Below, one piece after another: positions 55,800 to 64,000 of a stretch of DNA of 64,000 nt (its first letter is position 1; each line of letters opens with the position of its first letter). The notes below the pieces were generated by a model, which ran no database searches, was not told the origin of the DNA, and saw only the letters and a list, made by a program, of their open reading frames with translations. Source of the DNA: JABDMH01 sp965223025 (GTDB taxonomy: Bacteria > Bacteroidota > Bacteroidia > Chitinophagales > Saprospiraceae); assembly GCA_965223025.1 (NCBI GenBank), contig CBDCVP010000023.1:2232001-2296000 (forward strand), given 5' to 3'. The translations under genes were made by a program, and so were the position numbers.

Positions 55800-58229
55800 C
55801 TATTCGCGCAAGGTCTCCGCAGGATTCACGGATAATGATCGCAAGCTCATATACCCGACCACTAAAAAAACAAGTAGGCCGGTGCACATAGCGGTCACGA
55901 CAAAAATCCACCAGGAGATATCTATACGATGACTGAAATTATCCAGCCATCGACTCATCAAATAGAAACTACTGAGAGCAGCTATCAATGTACTAGTTAA
56001 TAAAATTTGCAAAAAATCATTAAACAATAGGCCCACTATGTTGGACAGCCTCGCACCTAAGATTCTGCGTATCCCAATTTCCTTAATACGTTTTCCCACC
56101 ACAATCATCATCAGACCAAGTAATCCTAAAAAGGATACAAAGAAACCCAGTGCAGTAAATGCCAGATTTAAATTTTTGAAATGCTCATCGGATCTGTATT
56201 GTGCCGCGAAATGCCGTTCGACATTGATTGGATCAAATACCGTAAAAGGAAAAGCTTGCTGATAGAGCGCCTTGATACTTGCCATGGCAGCATTTCGATC
56301 GGTACCATGCTGTAGCCTAAATGTATAGTACCCATCAGTCATCAGACCATTTTTTGATAGGTCAAAAATAATCGGCATCACAGGGTGGTGGAGTGATCTC
56401 TGATGATGGTTGGCAACCACTCCAATGATTTCCACCTCCTTCCAATCAGAGATCTGCAACATTTGGTGCATGGCGTCCTGGGGACTCTCAAAACCAAGTA
56501 GCTCCGATGCCATCTCATTGATAATCGTAAAATTTCGCTCCGAAACCGAAGGATCTATGCTCTGGTCCCTTACTAAAAAATCAATATCAAATACATCAAA
56601 ATAAGCGGCAGAACCATAGTTTCTAAAAAAACTAAAGGAGTAATCATCTGGACCATGGGAGAGATGATCCACTAATCTCAACTGATTACCTGGAATCTGA
56701 TTAGAAATGCCCATACTTTTGATGTAAGGCAGTGCACTTATCTCATGTCGAAAAATAGGGAAATCCCTTTTATGTTCTTCAAAATCCTTGCCCAATGGTG
56801 CCCTGATGGCTATAACATCATCCATCTCAAAGCCCTTGTCCTGATTCTCCATAAATCCAGTCTGCTGAAAGATAATGATGCTGCTTGCCATCAGAGCCAT
56901 GATAATTGCGAATTGCATTGTCACCAATATATTTCTGAGCATCGATCCTCTGGGACTTACCAGTGACCTACCCTTTATGAAAGCTTCTAAATTAATGTAG
57001 GATATAATCGAAGCTGGTAAAAGAGACCCAAGCAGGGTCCCGGCCACTAAAACAAGTAATAATTTAAAAGCCGGGTCCACCGGAACTAGTGAGAAAATGG
57101 ATACCCCTACCAGAGGTATTTGAAAACTAGATGAGATGATGGGAGCAACTAGTTTGGCAAGTACCGCACCTAGGAGTAGACCCAACATGGCAGGTAGACT
57201 TGCGGCTACGAATAACTGACGGAACAGGTGAGATCTTCTCGCACCAATCACCTTACGAATTCCCAAGGCGGGTAGCTGATCAATGGTCGCACCAAAGAAT
57301 AGATTAAAATGATTTGCCCATCCCAGTAACAAGATGAGCAGCGCAACGCCCATAAAAATCCAAATATTATTTCCCTGCCCTGTCTCAGTCATCTCATGAT
57401 CCAATTGAGAATAGAGATGGATATCCTCTAATCTCTGCAAGTGAAAGATATCCCGGTCTGAACTCTGAGGTTTCTGGGCAGCTACTTCAGCTGTCAAACG
57501 TTCTGCCAAACTTCCCAAATCAGCTGTGGGGTGCACTTTTAAATAGGTATACACGTATGGATGTTTCAGATGTCGATCACCAAAAACACCGTCCCCCCCA
57601 AAACCCCAGTGAGTCATCGTTGACATAGATATTAAAATATCAAATTGTATATGCGACTGCACGGGAGGATCCTCCACAACACCTGTAACAACAAAGGTGC
57701 GCATATTCTCAAATAGGACCTCTTTGCCAATCGGATCCTCTTCACCAAAAAACATCTTGGCAAGCCGTTCTGTCAACACAAGCGTATTGGGCTCAGATAA
57801 AGCTTTGGCCGAATCTCCTTGCAAAAGGTCAAAAGAGAAAAGTCGAAAAAAGGATGAATCCACGAAGAAACTATTCCTACCACGAAACATATTCTCCTGA
57901 TAGCGAAATAGAACATCATTGGCGATCCAATGCCCCATTCTCACGTAGTCCTTCACCTCCGGCAGTTTCTCCTTGGCGGTGACGGCCACGCCTGCATAAG
58001 TCCTCGCGCTTTTGCTTGTGGTTACCCCCTGCCGGAAATGATTGTGCTGCACCCGCACAATTTCTGAACGGTACTCATGAAATCTATCGAAATTCCATTG
58101 CCAGGATATATATTTTACTAGCAAGAGGCTAGCAGCAATTCCCACACCGATTCCTATGGTCATGAGGAAGGACATCATAGGTTTGCGCAATGCTAGACGC
58201 CAGGCAGTTCTTAGATACTGATACCACAT
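55800..58229 (-). CDS. MacB/FtsX-type ABC transporter permease
   Basis: 809 residues. N-terminal helix RLALRKPMMSFLMTIGIGVGIAASLLLV, a long periplasmic MacB_PCD domain (about 45-270), three helices at about 275-420, a second domain with the marker 'VEIIGVVANHHQRSLHHPVMPI', and an FtsX end ITSLYLMSRW-like region with KRIKEIGIRRILGARLSNIVGLL. No ATP-binding domain: the ATPase must be another gene. Such 800-residue permeases are abundant in Bacteroidota, often with sigma-54 regulators; their substrates are mostly unknown. A sigma-54-like element lies 58 bp upstream. Confidence 0.9.
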   Translation of the reverse strand: MWYQYLRTAWRLALRKPMMSFLMTIGIGVGIAASLLLVKYISWQWNFDRFHEYRSEIVRVQHNHFRQGVTTSKSARTYAGVAVTAKEKLPEVKDYVRMGHWIANDVLFRYQENMFRGRNSFFVDSSFFRLFSFDLLQGDSAKALSEPNTLVLTERLAKMFFGEEDPIGKEVLFENMRTFVVTGVVEDPPVQSHIQFDILISMSTMTHWGFGGDGVFGDRHLKHPYVYTYLKVHPTADLGSLAERLTAEVAAQKPQSSDRDIFHLQRLEDIHLYSQLDHEMTETGQGNNIWIFMGVALLILLLGWANHFNLFFGATIDQLPALGIRKVIGARRSHLFRQLFVAASLPAMLGLLLGAVLAKLVAPIISSSFQIPLVGVSIFSLVPVDPAFKLLLVLVAGTLLGSLLPASIISYINLEAFIKGRSLVSPRGSMLRNILVTMQFAIIMALMASSIIIFQQTGFMENQDKGFEMDDVIAIRAPLGKDFEEHKRDFPIFRHEISALPYIKSMGISNQIPGNQLRLVDHLSHGPDDYSFSFFRNYGSAAYFDVFDIDFLVRDQSIDPSVSERNFTIINEMASELLGFESPQDAMHQMLQISDWKEVEIIGVVANHHQRSLHHPVMPIIFDLSKNGLMTDGYYTFRLQHGTDRNAAMASIKALYQQAFPFTVFDPINVERHFAAQYRSDEHFKNLNLAFTALGFFVSFLGLLGLMMIVVGKRIKEIGIRRILGARLSNIVGLLFNDFLQILLTSTLIAALSSFYLMSRWLDNFSHRIDISWWIFVVTAMCTGLLVFLVVGYMSLRSLSVNPAETLRE

Positions 58230-58286
58230 TCCATGATAGTTTGACTAATTTTAAAAAATTGTTTGCGTCCTCATTACCTGTCAAGA

Positions 58287-58302
58287 TGCAATACATCTAC
58301 CA
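58287..58302 (-). promoter_or_regulatory. sigma-54-like -24/-12 element upstream of permease gene
   Basis: Minus-strand TGGTAGATGTATTGCA: TGG and TTGCA match TGGCACG-N4-TTGCW with the correct ten-base GG-GC spacing; this is the best -12 box of the three. Start would be near 58277, 47 bp before the permease ATG. No TGTNCG-type pair was found upstream. Confidence 0.5.
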
Positions 58303-58460
58303 CATCTTATCGGCAGGAAGCCATCATACATTTTGGATTAAGGTAGACAAATTATCTGGTCCTACGGCCGAATTCTCATTATTGATAATGACATCAATTC
58401 CTGATTGCTGCATGCCAGCGGACTCCCTCCTGTAGCCACTAATCATCCGGTCTTTTTAGA

Positions 58461-59432
58461 TCAGCTCAGCACCAGTTTTTCACTGTATACTTTTTCGCCA
58501 TAATTCACCTGTAGAAAATACATACCAGGTGATAAGTCTCCCAAATAAAGTCTACCTCCGGGCGATATGAAGTCAATGATCACACGACGTCCCTGAGCGT
58601 CAAAGATGGCAATCTCTAGAAGTTCCTCTAGATGATGTGAGGCGATGATCTGTTTGACATCAGAAGCAAAATAGATGGGATGTACCTCCAGTTCACTGTA
58701 CACGAAAATGATTTGAGAAATGGTAAAACTGCCATCAACATCCACTGAAATCAATCGATAAAAAGCACCATCTACGATGGGAAAATGATCGATTACCTGA
58801 TATTCCCTGCGCTTGGTAGTTTCGAAGGCAGCTTCTTCAGTAGCGATCGCGGTCCAATTATCGCCATCACTGGAACGTTCGACGCGAAAATGCTCGCTGT
58901 TTAACTCACTTAATGTAGTCCATTGCAAGTGTACTTTTGACTTCTGCCAGATTCCAGAAAATGACTCAAGGACGATCGGCAGTACATTCTCAGAGCAAAT
59001 CCCTAAGGCACAATCACCAGATTCACAAACAGTACCTGCACAGGGATTATTCTTACTCTTGTAGGCCGTGTATTGCCCTGAGATCACAGCATGGCAAGGT
59101 GCCGTATAACTAACAGAATACGAAGTTGTCCCTACACTTAATGGACCGACACATTCACTGTGCACTTGAACACCATCCGCATAAATGATGATTGCGCAAT
59201 ATCTCTTATTACCATTAAACTGGGTTTGAAAGGTCGTTTGATAGTTGCAGTTACCCCCTGATTGTCCACAAGTACCGGTGCCATTAGTGCAAGAAGTAGT
59301 GTAGGTCTCGGGATCTGCGCAGGAATCTTGAGACAGCAGCTCGCCCGAATACAGAAAAAACAAGACTACGATTCCTACACGACACAATGAAAGAACATCT
59401 AGTGGTGTTGCGAACATAGCTACTAGTATCAT
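58461..59432 (-). CDS. Cys-rich secreted protein with T9SS type A domain
   Basis: 323 residues from the ATG at 59432; a GTG at 59441 and an ATG at 59417 are alternatives. A signal segment ends LLSQ. Residues 40-150 hold about ten Cys in a compact domain (CADPETYTTSCTNGTGTCGQ, NPCAGTVCESGDCALGIC). A fibronectin-like domain follows (LQWTTLSELNSEHFRVERSSDGDNW), common before T9SS tails. The C-terminal about 70 residues form a type A sorting domain ending VYSEKLVLS. It lies between two permease genes on the same strand. Role unknown; likely surface-attached. Confidence 0.8.
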   Translation of the reverse strand: MILVAMFATPLDVLSLCRVGIVVLFFLYSGELLSQDSCADPETYTTSCTNGTGTCGQSGGNCNYQTTFQTQFNGNKRYCAIIIYADGVQVHSECVGPLSVGTTSYSVSYTAPCHAVISGQYTAYKSKNNPCAGTVCESGDCALGICSENVLPIVLESFSGIWQKSKVHLQWTTLSELNSEHFRVERSSDGDNWTAIATEEAAFETTKRREYQVIDHFPIVDGAFYRLISVDVDGSFTISQIIFVYSELEVHPIYFASDVKQIIASHHLEELLEIAIFDAQGRRVIIDFISPGGRLYLGDLSPGMYFLQVNYGEKVYSEKLVLS

Positions 59433-59591
59433 CGATCCCACTCCGAAGACCGCTATTGGTAGGCTGAGATCATCTTGCTTATTGATAAGGGATCGAAAAT
59501 CATACCAACTAAGGACCAGAATGCATACTTTAACAATTTAATAATGCCGCTAAGTGGTCCCGCAACTTCTTATCTCTGCAGGTCAGCCCTT

Positions 59592-62039
59592 TTACTCTGC
59601 CTTCAGTGCATCGATTGGATTTGCCAGAGCGGCCCTGATGCTCTGAATGCTTACCGTAAGTCCGGCAATGCCGACCGCAAGACCTCCAGCTAATATGAAG
59701 ATCCACCATTGCACAGTGGACCTGAATGGAAAGTTGTTTAACCAACTATTGCCCACATACAGCCCTATAGGGACTGCAAAGACCAGTGCCAGAAAAACCA
59801 GTTTTAGAAAGTCAACCGTGAGCAGCCCCACAATTTGCCGGATACTGGCCCCCAAAATCTTCCTGATACCAATCTCTTTAGTGCGGACTGAAATCATGTA
59901 AGATGTCAGACCCAACAATCCAAGACAAGCGATAAAGACAGCGAAGAGTGAAAAGATGGCCACGATCTTACCGAGCCTTGTATCTGCTGCATATTGCTCA
60001 TTAAACTGATCATCGAAGAAGAAATAACTGAAGGGATTGTCTGGAAAAATCTCTTGCCATACCTGGTCGATCTTGGCAATGACCTCCGTTACTTCACTAG
60101 TACTATTACCATTAAATTTAATGGTGTAATAGAGTGGATCAGGATCCGGTGGAAATGTCCACAAGATCATAGGCTCGTACTGATGCCGCAAGGACTTATG
60201 GTGATAATTCCTAAATACATTAATGATGGGTAATACGCGGTCCCCTTGCATCATAACTCTCTTTCCTATTGCCTCCTCTGGAGAGGCTAGACCCAATAGC
60301 GGCAACGCTGCTTCATTCACCGCCGCAGCTATGTCATCGGCCGACGTCTGGTTCGAATAATCTTTGCCAGCGATGATCTCCAGACCATAGGTACTGAAAA
60401 AAGCTTCATCAATGCGAAAGCACATAAAACTGGCAGCCATGCTTTCATCTGCTCCCTCTAGCCGTAATCCGCCCCAACTGTCTAAATCATAGTAATATTT
60501 GCCGGGAATAGCAGATGACGCAGTGACATCATCGATGTTAGGGCTCTGCCTCAATGTATTACGAAATGCATGATACAATTGTCTCTCAACTGAATCTGCA
60601 TATACTGAAGGTGTATTGACGACTATCTTTTGATCCATGTTGAAGCCCAAATCGGTATCCTGCATAAAATTCAGTTGGCGAAAAATAATCAATGTTGCAA
60701 CGATCAACACAATTGAGCTGGCATACTGAAAAGTGACCAATATCCTGCGAAACCATCCCTGCCTCCTACCTTTGGTCGCAGACTGCAATGTCCGGCCAGG
60801 TTTGAAACTGGAGAGTACAATAGCCGGATAGATACCTGACAGCAAGGTGCCAAAAAGCAGGACACCGACCGCCGTCAGCGCCAGTAATTTCTTTACTTCA
60901 AAAATACTCACCAATTCTTTTCCAGTGAGGTGATTCATGAATGGCTGTGCACAGTAAATCAGGAATAATGCGATTACGATGGCAAACGCATTGACAAGGA
61001 AGGCCTCCGTAAGAAACTGGGCAACCAAGGATTTTCTATCTGCTCCGATGACCTTCCTCACTCCCACTTCTTGAGCACGTTCCTCTGCTCTGGCGGTAGA
61101 TAAATTGATATAATTGGCCCAGGCAATGAGTAAAATGGCTATTGCGACAAGGAGCAGAAAAGACACTGTCCTGTCATCTCCATTCGGTTCTGCTTCATAT
61201 CCCAGATGTGAATGAAGGTGGATGTCCTTTACCGGTTGCAAACTGTAGTACACCTTGTATTCCTTACGGCTGTCGGAAGTGTTAAGGTGACGATCAGCAA
61301 AAGCATGCAACTTTCTGTCCAGGACTGTCAAGTCGACTGGCTCTTTCACCAGGATGTAGGTATAAAAGTCATTCCATTCCCAAGCGTTGCTGGGATCACC
61401 ACTGACCAGCGAAAATGTGGAGAAGGAAATCAGTGCATTAAATTTAAAATGGGTGTTCTCTGGCATATCCTCGGCAATGGCTGTCACCGTTACATTTATC
61501 ATATTATTTGCTCGGAGTGTCTTCCCCACCGGGCTTTCCTTCCAGGTCTCCTCCGGACCAAAATAGTTTTCAGCCAAGGTTTTTGTCAGCACTAGGGAAA
61601 ATGGATCCACGAGTGCCGAGCTAGGATCTCCGTACAAAATCTTGTAGTCAAAGAATTCAAAGTAATTAGAATCCGCAAAGAAAACTTTCTGTTCTTCGAA
61701 TTTTTCGACTCCATATTTAAGTACTAGACGATTGTACATTGGACTGACCCGTACATAGGCTTCAACCTCAGGCAGCTCCTCCAATAAGGCAGGTCCAACG
61801 GGTGCAGCGTTCATCGCATCGTTTCCATCTTGCCTACCTCCAGTATCAAAGTGCGTGGGCAAACGAAATATGCGATCACCCTTCTCGTGAAATTGATCAT
61901 AGCTGCGCTCAAATGAAACGTACTGCCAGATCATCATCGCTCCGGAAAGGCCCAAGGACAAGCCCAAAATATTGATCAAAGAGTAAAGGCGCTTACTAGC
62001 AATATTCCGTATGGCAACTTTAAAATAATTCTTAATCAT
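59592..62039 (-). CDS. MacB/FtsX-type ABC transporter permease
   Basis: 815 residues from the ATG at 62039 (MIKNYFKVAIRN). The frame extends upstream into the hydrolase gene, but the standard start of this family is here. Same architecture as 55800-58229: N-terminal helix, MacB_PCD domain, YINLSTARAEERAQEVGVRKVIGA at the middle FtsX start, and VRTKEIGIRKILGASIRQIVGLL near the end. No ATPase domain. It begins 7 bp after the serine-hydrolase stop, so they form an operon with the permease beyond it. Confidence 0.93.
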   Translation of the reverse strand: MIKNYFKVAIRNIASKRLYSLINILGLSLGLSGAMMIWQYVSFERSYDQFHEKGDRIFRLPTHFDTGGRQDGNDAMNAAPVGPALLEELPEVEAYVRVSPMYNRLVLKYGVEKFEEQKVFFADSNYFEFFDYKILYGDPSSALVDPFSLVLTKTLAENYFGPEETWKESPVGKTLRANNMINVTVTAIAEDMPENTHFKFNALISFSTFSLVSGDPSNAWEWNDFYTYILVKEPVDLTVLDRKLHAFADRHLNTSDSRKEYKVYYSLQPVKDIHLHSHLGYEAEPNGDDRTVSFLLLVAIAILLIAWANYINLSTARAEERAQEVGVRKVIGADRKSLVAQFLTEAFLVNAFAIVIALFLIYCAQPFMNHLTGKELVSIFEVKKLLALTAVGVLLFGTLLSGIYPAIVLSSFKPGRTLQSATKGRRQGWFRRILVTFQYASSIVLIVATLIIFRQLNFMQDTDLGFNMDQKIVVNTPSVYADSVERQLYHAFRNTLRQSPNIDDVTASSAIPGKYYYDLDSWGGLRLEGADESMAASFMCFRIDEAFFSTYGLEIIAGKDYSNQTSADDIAAAVNEAALPLLGLASPEEAIGKRVMMQGDRVLPIINVFRNYHHKSLRHQYEPMILWTFPPDPDPLYYTIKFNGNSTSEVTEVIAKIDQVWQEIFPDNPFSYFFFDDQFNEQYAADTRLGKIVAIFSLFAVFIACLGLLGLTSYMISVRTKEIGIRKILGASIRQIVGLLTVDFLKLVFLALVFAVPIGLYVGNSWLNNFPFRSTVQWWIFILAGGLAVGIAGLTVSIQSIRAALANPIDALKAE

Positions 62040-62046
62040 TGTACTA

Positions 62047-63252
62047 TTATTTTTGACCAATTTCCCTACAATGCGAATCCAGCACATCAATGATTGCTCT
62101 GAGGTCCGAATCCATATTTTTAGCGGCGGCCGCATTACATAACAAAGTATAGCCCACCTCTGTAGCCTTATTGAAATAGGCGAAAGTGGTGACCCCGGCT
62201 ATGTCTCCAGCGTGGCCGATGCTTTCATCATACACTTCCCAAAGTATGCCTTGATCAAATACTGAGTTGATCTGCTTTTTCAACATTTCGAGATACCCGG
62301 CATGAGATAAAATCCGATTTCCCTGCCTATATCCTTTGACCGTCGCAGCGTAGAATGCACTTAAATCTTCCACATTGGTGGTCAACCCACCGGCCGGATA
62401 AATGATCAATTTGTAATCTTTTGGCACCTTATAGGACATATGATATAAAGAGGCACTTTTCTCCAGTGCCTCCTCCGTGATCTCAAAATCAAAGCATGTA
62501 TTTTCCATTTGCAAGGGCTCCAGAATATACTTATGGACAAATGCCGGATATGAAATTCCTGCAGCTTCCTCTATAATCATGGCAAGTAGAGCCGCGCCGT
62601 TATTGCTGTAGATACGCTTGGTTCCTGGTTTATCCTTTGAGAAAAGTTTCTTCTTATGATACCATGCTCCTTCTTCGGCATACATGTTTTGGATAAATCG
62701 TTCCATGGGCATGTCGGCATTCCGGTTAAAAGTCTTTATGGCACGCTTGAAGAAGATTCGCCTCACTCCCATTGGCATCTTCTTATGGATCGGAGGAATC
62801 GGTGTCGGAAATACCAGGGCCTTAAGATCGGATTTCGACCGCTTCAGTCCTGATGTGTGTGTCGCCAAATGTCTGATCGTTATTTCGGTATCACTAAAAT
62901 TCGGATTCACGAGAGCAAATGGCAAATAATCATTCACCTGGTCGTCAAGGTCCAGGAGCTTCAGCTCTTTTGCAATCATCAATGCTGTCCCCAAGAAGAC
63001 TTTACTGATGGAAGCGATCTTTTGTACCGTGCGCTCAGTGTAAGGTCTGCTGGTCTCCACATCTGCATATCCAAAACCCCGCTTATAGAGCGTACCTCCC
63101 TGATCATAGAGCGATAAGCCACAGCCAACGATTGAGTTCTCGGCCATCAATCTTTCAAGTTCCTCTGACAGCTCTTTTGAAGATGGTTGAGCGAGCCCAA
63201 TGACCAGTGCACTCATGAGGCACATGAGTACGAAGGTTAGCTTGTATACCAT
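62047..63252 (-). CDS. serine hydrolase, beta-lactamase/class C type
   Basis: 401 residues from the ATG at 63252, chosen for its signal peptide (YKLTFVLMCLMSALVIGLAQ); an upstream ATG at 63333 is also open and would overlap the upstream permease stop. The catalytic S-x-x-K is SISK (Ser81, Lys84), the Y-x-N motif is YSNN, and the third box reads GHAGD instead of K-T-G. Family members include D-Ala peptidases, esterases and beta-lactamases; the third box makes a true beta-lactamase unlikely. It sits between two permease genes, so it may process a substrate of this transporter. Confidence 0.88.
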   Translation of the reverse strand: MVYKLTFVLMCLMSALVIGLAQPSSKELSEELERLMAENSIVGCGLSLYDQGGTLYKRGFGYADVETSRPYTERTVQKIASISKVFLGTALMIAKELKLLDLDDQVNDYLPFALVNPNFSDTEITIRHLATHTSGLKRSKSDLKALVFPTPIPPIHKKMPMGVRRIFFKRAIKTFNRNADMPMERFIQNMYAEEGAWYHKKKLFSKDKPGTKRIYSNNGAALLAMIIEEAAGISYPAFVHKYILEPLQMENTCFDFEITEEALEKSASLYHMSYKVPKDYKLIIYPAGGLTTNVEDLSAFYAATVKGYRQGNRILSHAGYLEMLKKQINSVFDQGILWEVYDESIGHAGDIAGVTTFAYFNKATEVGYTLLCNAAAAKNMDSDLRAIIDVLDSHCREIGQK

Positions 63253-63325
63253 ATATACACGATCGCTTTTACATCCCGATATAGAAGGGATCTGACCACA
63301 TTTGACAGACCTCGTATCTGCTTTT

Positions 63326-64000
63326 CTAGTCATCTCTCAATATTTCGGAAGGCGAAGTTTGGCTCTTGATGATAATTTGCAGCATAATAATGGCAAACAG
63401 GAAAAATCCAAGGCCAGCCAAAGTATACATATAGGGCAAGGCTGTGATGTCAATGTGGTACGCATAATTGTTCAGCCATTCAGAAGCCCAATAAAGGCTG
63501 AGAGGAATGGCCATGATGGCACCAATCAAGAAAAGCAAGACATAATCCCTGCTAAGGGTCCGCCACAGTGACCAGAAATCGGCTCCTAGAATCTGTCTAA
63601 TGGCTATTACTCGCGAGCGGATACGCAATGTAAAAGCAATGAGGCTGAGTAACCCCACGAAAGCAATAAAGACCGTCAAGCCACTGAATAAGTAAAGCAG
63701 TTTAAGTTGTAGGGATTCTTTCTTGTAGAGCTTCTCGTAGAGTTCATCCAGAAAATGGTAATCGAGGGCATAGCTTGGAAACATTTGTGACCAGGTTTCA
63801 TCAATCGCGGCCAAAGCCTCTGGCACCTTTTCAGCTTCCAACCTTATTAAGAATGTTCTTAGCCAGATAGGTTCATAGGTCATCACAATCGGATCGATTT
63901 TGTTGCGCAATGTCTCTTGATGAAAGTCGGCCACCACTCCCATGATGGGGCCATAGGCAAGCTCAAAGGCACCGTTCGACCAATTGATCTTCTGCCCAAT
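63326..64000 (-). CDS. MacB/FtsX-type ABC transporter permease, 5' end beyond window
   Basis: Open to the right edge, so only the C-terminal 224 residues are present. 'IMGVVADFHQETLRNKIDPIVMTYEP' is the second MacB_PCD hallmark, followed by FLDELYEKLYKKESLQLKLLYLFSGLTVFIAFVGLLSLIAF and a last helix; in place of the KEIGIRKILGA block it reads SRVIAIRQILGADFWSLW. It belongs to the same family as the other two permeases. The serine-hydrolase gene follows it on the same strand. Confidence 0.9.
   Translation of the reverse strand: MGQKINWSNGAFELAYGPIMGVVADFHQETLRNKIDPIVMTYEPIWLRTFLIRLEAEKVPEALAAIDETWSQMFPSYALDYHFLDELYEKLYKKESLQLKLLYLFSGLTVFIAFVGLLSLIAFTLRIRSRVIAIRQILGADFWSLWRTLSRDYVLLFLIGAIMAIPLSLYWASEWLNNYAYHIDITALPYMYTLAGLGFFLFAIIMLQIIIKSQTSPSEILRDD

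Noticed and set aside
1..64000. CRISPR arrays, tRNA or rRNA genes, insertion sequences, prophage genes
   Set aside because: I looked for direct-repeat arrays, transposase or integrase motifs and RNA gene features and found none I could support.

Overview
The window looks like chromosomal DNA of a free-living, probably marine or soil, member of the Bacteroidota, most likely near the Saprospiria. Several things point that way: proteins with type IX secretion (T9SS) C-terminal domains, including one gliding-motility-type domain; two DUF5916 outer-membrane proteins; a GIN-domain (DUF2807) protein; stand-alone MacB/FtsX-type permeases of about 800 residues; a GSII-type glutamine synthetase; a short LeuA; and few Shine-Dalgarno sequences. 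I see no rRNA, tRNA, CRISPR array, insertion sequence, integrase or prophage.

Layout. 1-5.9 kb: end of a membrane-anchored coiled-coil protein, leuS, and a secreted GH2 glycosidase with two C-terminal membrane helices. 6-15.4 kb: accessory genes (lipoprotein phosphoesterase, DoxX-like protein, an unrecognised 551-residue secreted protein, Tat-type FAD oxidoreductase, DUF5916 protein, NIPSNAP protein, Qnr-like pentapeptide protein). 15.7-22.6 kb: a double AAA+ ATPase with duplicated N-terminal domains, then housekeeping genes kdsC-ubiA-maf, prmA and folD. 22.7-32 kb: a second DUF5916 protein, a small secreted protein, a Tat-type dienelactone-hydrolase-like enzyme, two T9SS cargo proteins, a DUF4403-like protein, mog and a lipoprotein. 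32.3-37.2 kb: lpdA, an animal-type haem peroxidase with a T9SS domain, a small membrane protein and an HMG-CoA-lyase-like protein.

37.2-45 kb holds leuACDB, bracketed by two paralogous helical-repeat genes of about 520 residues on the opposite strand. 45.2-49.3 kb is a nitrogen-assimilation block, glnB-amtB-porin-glnA, with clear intrinsic terminators after amtB and glnA. Its P-II protein has leucine at position 51, where the uridylylated tyrosine normally lies. 49.3-64 kb is an envelope and export region: a helix-hairpin-helix barrel protein, a GIN-domain protein with eight SGGSD-type repeats, a TolC-like channel, a retropepsin-like protease, three MacB/FtsX permeases (the last cut by the window edge), a serine hydrolase and a T9SS cargo protein.

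The most unusual regulatory signal is in the non-coding DNA around 54-55 kb. Two pairs of near-palindromic sites of the form TGTNCG-N4-YGRACA, 20-21 bp apart, each lie 56-65 bp upstream of a sigma-54-like -24/-12 sequence directed at the tolC-like gene and the retropepsin-like gene. A third sigma-54-like promoter precedes one permease. This suggests an enhancer-controlled envelope or efflux regulon. All functional statements come from reading the sequence; no database search was possible.
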